A stretch of 64,000 nt of DNA from Panopea generosa (taxonomy: Eukaryota; Mollusca; Bivalvia; Adapedonta; Hiatellidae): positions 23,527,184 to 23,591,183 of the forward strand of contig CM055896.1 of NCBI GenBank assembly GCA_029582155.1, read 5' to 3'. How positions within the stretch are numbered: the first letter of the stretch is position 1; every line of letters begins with the position of its first letter. Of this stretch, positions 60,757 to 64,000 are shown one piece after another. The notes below the pieces were generated by a model. It saw only the letters and a list, made by a program, of their open reading frames with translations, did not search any database and was not told where the DNA came from. Made by a program: the position numbers and the translations under genes.

Positions 60757-60830
60757 GCTGTGGTTCTATGAATAAAGTGTTGGCCGCATGCGAAATAGGT
60801 GGCGGGTTCGATCCCAGACTCGACCTTATC
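60757..60830 (+). mobile_element. tRNA-like SINE head 4
   Basis: A perfect box B, GGTTCGATCCC, lies at 60805-60815. About 43 bases upstream is a decayed box A around TGGTTCTATGAATAAAG (60761). The segment GTTGGCCGCATGCGAAATAG lies between, as in a tRNA-like anticodon region. It is oriented opposite to element 3 and begins about 45 bp from its head, so the two heads diverge. No long body was identified. Confidence 0.55.
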
Positions 60831-60994
60831 GATGACCTCCCAACAACTCAGTACAGGTTCTAACAATGAAACGGATTTTAGATCGTTTTATATATTAAGC
60901 TCTGAATTTACTTTGCACTGAAGTTAACTTAATTAGTGTAACACAATCATAAGACAGCGGATAATCGTCAGTGACCAAGCCGTTAGTCGTTGTT

Positions 60995-61396
<402 letters not shown>

Positions 61397-62387
61397 ATTA
61401 TATACATCTTAGTAATACCCTGTCTGTAAACTATAAAAATACCGAACATGCATTTGCTTCGTAATTCTTACAATAGAGATGTGGAGTCATTTGAAATTTG
61501 AATTATACAGTTGGCAAAAAACTAAGTTATGGCATATATCAGACAGTGTCTATATCTCTTTGTATCATATGCATTTAATGTTGCTGAATCATCTTTATGA
61601 CATCTCGTGTGGATAGAAACAAGAACAAAAGCGTCATAATAACAAATGAAGCTATTTGTACTTGTGACAAGCTATGTCTCAGTTTCGATAGCACGGTTTG
61701 CAAGAATAATAACAGATGTAGGTAAGAAATGTAATAAGGTCTGTATACGGCCATCACTTCTTTTAAGACGAAAACGAAATACTACTTTATATCTTTAGTT
61801 TATCTTCCACTGAATATATAGCTCATAAAAGCGTAAATAAAAATAAATAAGTTCTTTAATTATATCATGTTGCTCTATAAGTAGAATGCATTGTTTCTCC
61901 ACTACAGAAGTCAACTCATGAAACAGTAAATGTAATTGCAACCCGCAGCATCTCGGTTGTAGCGACATTCTTAATGTTTTTATGCGACAAACAAAACCCC
62001 ACTTAAATCTCATTTATATAACGGGAATTAAATTAAGACTGTGATTATTTAAATTTCAGTTGGATTGTATATGCCTTTAGGTAAATATTGCTCAACGTAT
62101 TAAAAATAATCACATCGTTGCGGCAGATAATATATTAATTGCCATTTATCTCAGTAAAACTCGAAGAGCGAAGGAAAATCATTCTGAAGTTAATTCAATC
62201 GAGTTAATGGATTTTCAAATGAGAACATTATTTTTGGAAGTTATCTTAAATCAAAATATATGCCATATGATAATTTGAATTAAAGCACCTCAGTATGTAT
62301 GCTAGACCAAAATTCATAAGGCATCTTAAGTAAAAAAAATAACCTAAATCGAAATGTGTTGCTTAACCGAGCATTTTCTAATAGAGC
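61397..62387. other. AT-rich non-coding stretch
   Basis: Two short minus frames (60 and 72 codons at 61575-61757 and 61795-62013) with no recognisable domain. Nothing else is seen. Confidence 0.5.
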
Positions 62388-62640
62388 AGGACTGGTATTC
62401 ACCAACCGTTCTTAAGAATATTCGTAGACTTGAACTCAAGAATGAATTTTGAAAATTACACTTAGACACCACTGTTCGAGACCAAAATTTGCAAGCATGT
62501 AGGGACGTCTAGTATATAGTCAAATAAACACTCACAATTGTTCTATATCCCATGACAAACTAGACATTAGAGGTTGAAATTTGGATTTTCGAGCTCAAGT
62601 CTAAGGATATTCTCAAGAATAGTTGGTGTATACGACATTG
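62388..62640. mobile_element. Short inverted-repeat element (MITE-like), ~250 bp
   Basis: The left end GGTATTCACCAACCGTTCTT, continuing to AAGAATATTCGTAGACTTGA, mirrors the right end TCAAGTCTAAGGATATTCTC, continuing to AAGAATAGTTGGTGTATAC. Arms are ~49 bp with roughly 80% pairing by eye. The ~150-bp centre is non-coding. It fits a non-autonomous DNA transposon. Flanking target duplications were not resolved. Confidence 0.75.
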
Positions 62641-62942
62641 TTGATTTTATTTGATATTAAGATTCTATTTTCGTTTCTATTTGTGTAGGTTGCATACCTC
62701 TAGCACATGGTTAAAAAAACGTCCTAGTTCACATATCTGTGGTCATGTACAGCAAACCTATAAAATGTGTTTTAATATTATCAAATTGCTAACTGTATGC
62801 TAACTCTTATTTTCAAACTAGCGTGACATGATATGCTCAACATATTAATCATGAATAAACAAAAATTAAATATGGCCATACTTGTTTGGTATAAAATAAT
62901 ATTTTTTTCATTAATGATTCGTTAACAATCCATCCAATAGTA

Positions 62943-64000
62943 ATGTGGTTTCTAGTGGTTTGGCTTTCCCGCCATCGATATATCCAGTGGTTTGGTTTCC
63001 CCACCATGAATATATGTGGTTTAAAGTGGCTTGACTTCCCCGCCATTGATATATCTAGTGGTTTGGCTTCCCCGCCATTTATATATATAGTGGTTTGGCT
63101 TCACCGCCATGGATATATCTAGGGTTTTGGCTTCCCCACCATATATATATATAGCGGTTTGGCTTCCCCGCCATATATATTGTGGTTTCTAGTAGTTTGG
63201 CTTCCCCGCCATGGATATATTTAGTGGTTTGGCTACCCCGCCATGAATATATGAGGTTTTTAGTAGTTTGGCTTCCCCGCCATGGATATATCTAAGGGCT
63301 TGGCTTCCCATCCATGGATATATCTAGTGGTTTGGCTTCCCCGCCATGTATGTATCTAGTGGTTTGCCTTCCCCGCCATGTATATATGTGGTTTCTAGTA
63401 GTTTGGCTTCCCCGCAATGGATATATCTAGGGGCCTGGCTTCCTAATCATGGATATATCTAGTGGTTTGCCTTCCCCGCCATGTATATATGTGGTTTCTA
63501 GTGGTTTGGTTTACCCGCCATGGATATATCTTGGGGTTTGGCTTCACCGCCATGGATATATCTAGTGGTTTGGCTTCCCCGCCATGTATATATGTGGTTT
63601 CTTGTGGTTTGGTTTCCCCGCCATGGATATATCTAGGAGTTTGGCTTCCCCACCGTGGATATATCTAGGGATTTGGCTTCCCCGCCATAGATATATGTGG
63701 TTTCTAGTGGTCCTGCTTCCCCGCAATGGATATATCTAGGGGTTTGGCTTCTCCGCCATGTATATATGTGGTTTCTAGTACGTTGGCTTCCCCACCATGG
63801 ATATATCTAGGGGCCTGGCTTCCTAATCATGGATATATCTAGTGGTTTGCCTTCCCCGCCATGTATATATGTGGTTTCTAGTAGTTTGGCTTCTCCTCCA
63901 TGGATATATCTAGGGGTTTGGCTTCCCCGCCGTTGATATATCTAGGGGGTTGGCTTCCCCGCCATGGATATATGTGGTTTCTAGTGATTTGGTTTTCACC
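62943..64000. repeat. 32/39-bp satellite array (right edge)
   Basis: Two interspersed unit lengths. The 32-bp unit is GGTTTGGCTTCCCCGCCATG followed by GATATATCTAGG. A ~39-bp unit replaces the end with TATATATGTGGTTTCTAGTA. A block with GGGCCTGGCTTCCTAATCAT recurs at 63431 and 63821 (offset 390), which shows a higher-order repeat. Other than the shared 32-bp length I see no sequence relation to the array at 1-3776. A 68-codon plus frame (63462-63668) is a repeat artefact. The array continues past the window. Confidence 0.95.

Noticed and set aside
58440-60830. Functional tRNA genes at the box A/box B sites
   Set aside because: Acceptor and other stems do not pair well, boxes are partly decayed, and the heads are joined to shared SINE-like bodies.

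Overview
This window looks like gene-poor, repeat-dominated nuclear DNA from an animal, most likely a bivalve mollusc. That assignment is an inference. It rests on AT-rich sequence, very large simple satellites, non-LTR (LINE) retrotransposon relics with a C-x2-C-x9-H-x4-C C-terminal knuckle, tRNA-derived SINE-like copies, and dispersed repeats with cattaGTGTAACA-type, GGGGCATATAGT-type and AAGGTCAAGGTCAC-type motifs. I recall these repeat motifs as common in bivalve genomes, but I could not search for them. I see no intact host protein-coding gene, rRNA, functional tRNA, CRISPR array or prokaryotic operon. The long open frames in the left half come from satellite units whose length is a multiple of three.

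Layout, left part. Positions 1-3776 are a 32-bp satellite already in progress at the window edge, with a ~1.62-kb higher-order repeat. Positions 3777-9425 are AT-rich non-coding DNA with an inverted-repeat element (6604-8008), a long hairpin (6758-6872) and a C-rich tract. Positions 9426-11600 are a 66-bp satellite. It runs directly into a 63-bp megasatellite (about 11605-26990, roughly 240 units) with degenerate left flanks, a homogenised core and nested higher-order repeats of 2752, 3438 and 441 bp.

Layout, middle part (27-46 kb). This holds dispersed repeat family 'E' (27815-28740 and 40950-42370), a duplicated ~350-bp element (32196-32560 and 34046-34382), a 29-bp array (33405-33905), a ~475-bp repeat whose inverted twin lies 12 kb away (34638-35112 and 46912-47388), a minus-strand LINE reverse transcriptase relic (39187-40727), and a second, unrelated 66-bp satellite (43066-45447) that abuts a LINE fragment.

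Layout, right part (46-64 kb). This holds trinucleotide microsatellites, another LINE fragment (49170-49640), a degenerate AAGGTCA-bearing repeat, a foldback element with a tandem-repeat core (52720-53170), a nearly full-length but broken LINE (54032-57371: endonuclease, reverse transcriptase, zinc knuckle), four tRNA-like SINE heads (58258-60830), a 65-bp array, a large TC/CA microsatellite, a short inverted-repeat element (62388-62640) and a 32/39-bp satellite that runs off the right edge.

Nothing here suggests genes acting together in a pathway. Tandem arrays cover roughly 40% of the window by my tally of their spans, and mobile-element remains fill much of the rest. The most interesting structure is the 63-bp megasatellite: it is open on both strands for hundreds of codons, has recent multi-kilobase duplications, and shares a core with the neighbouring 66-bp satellite.
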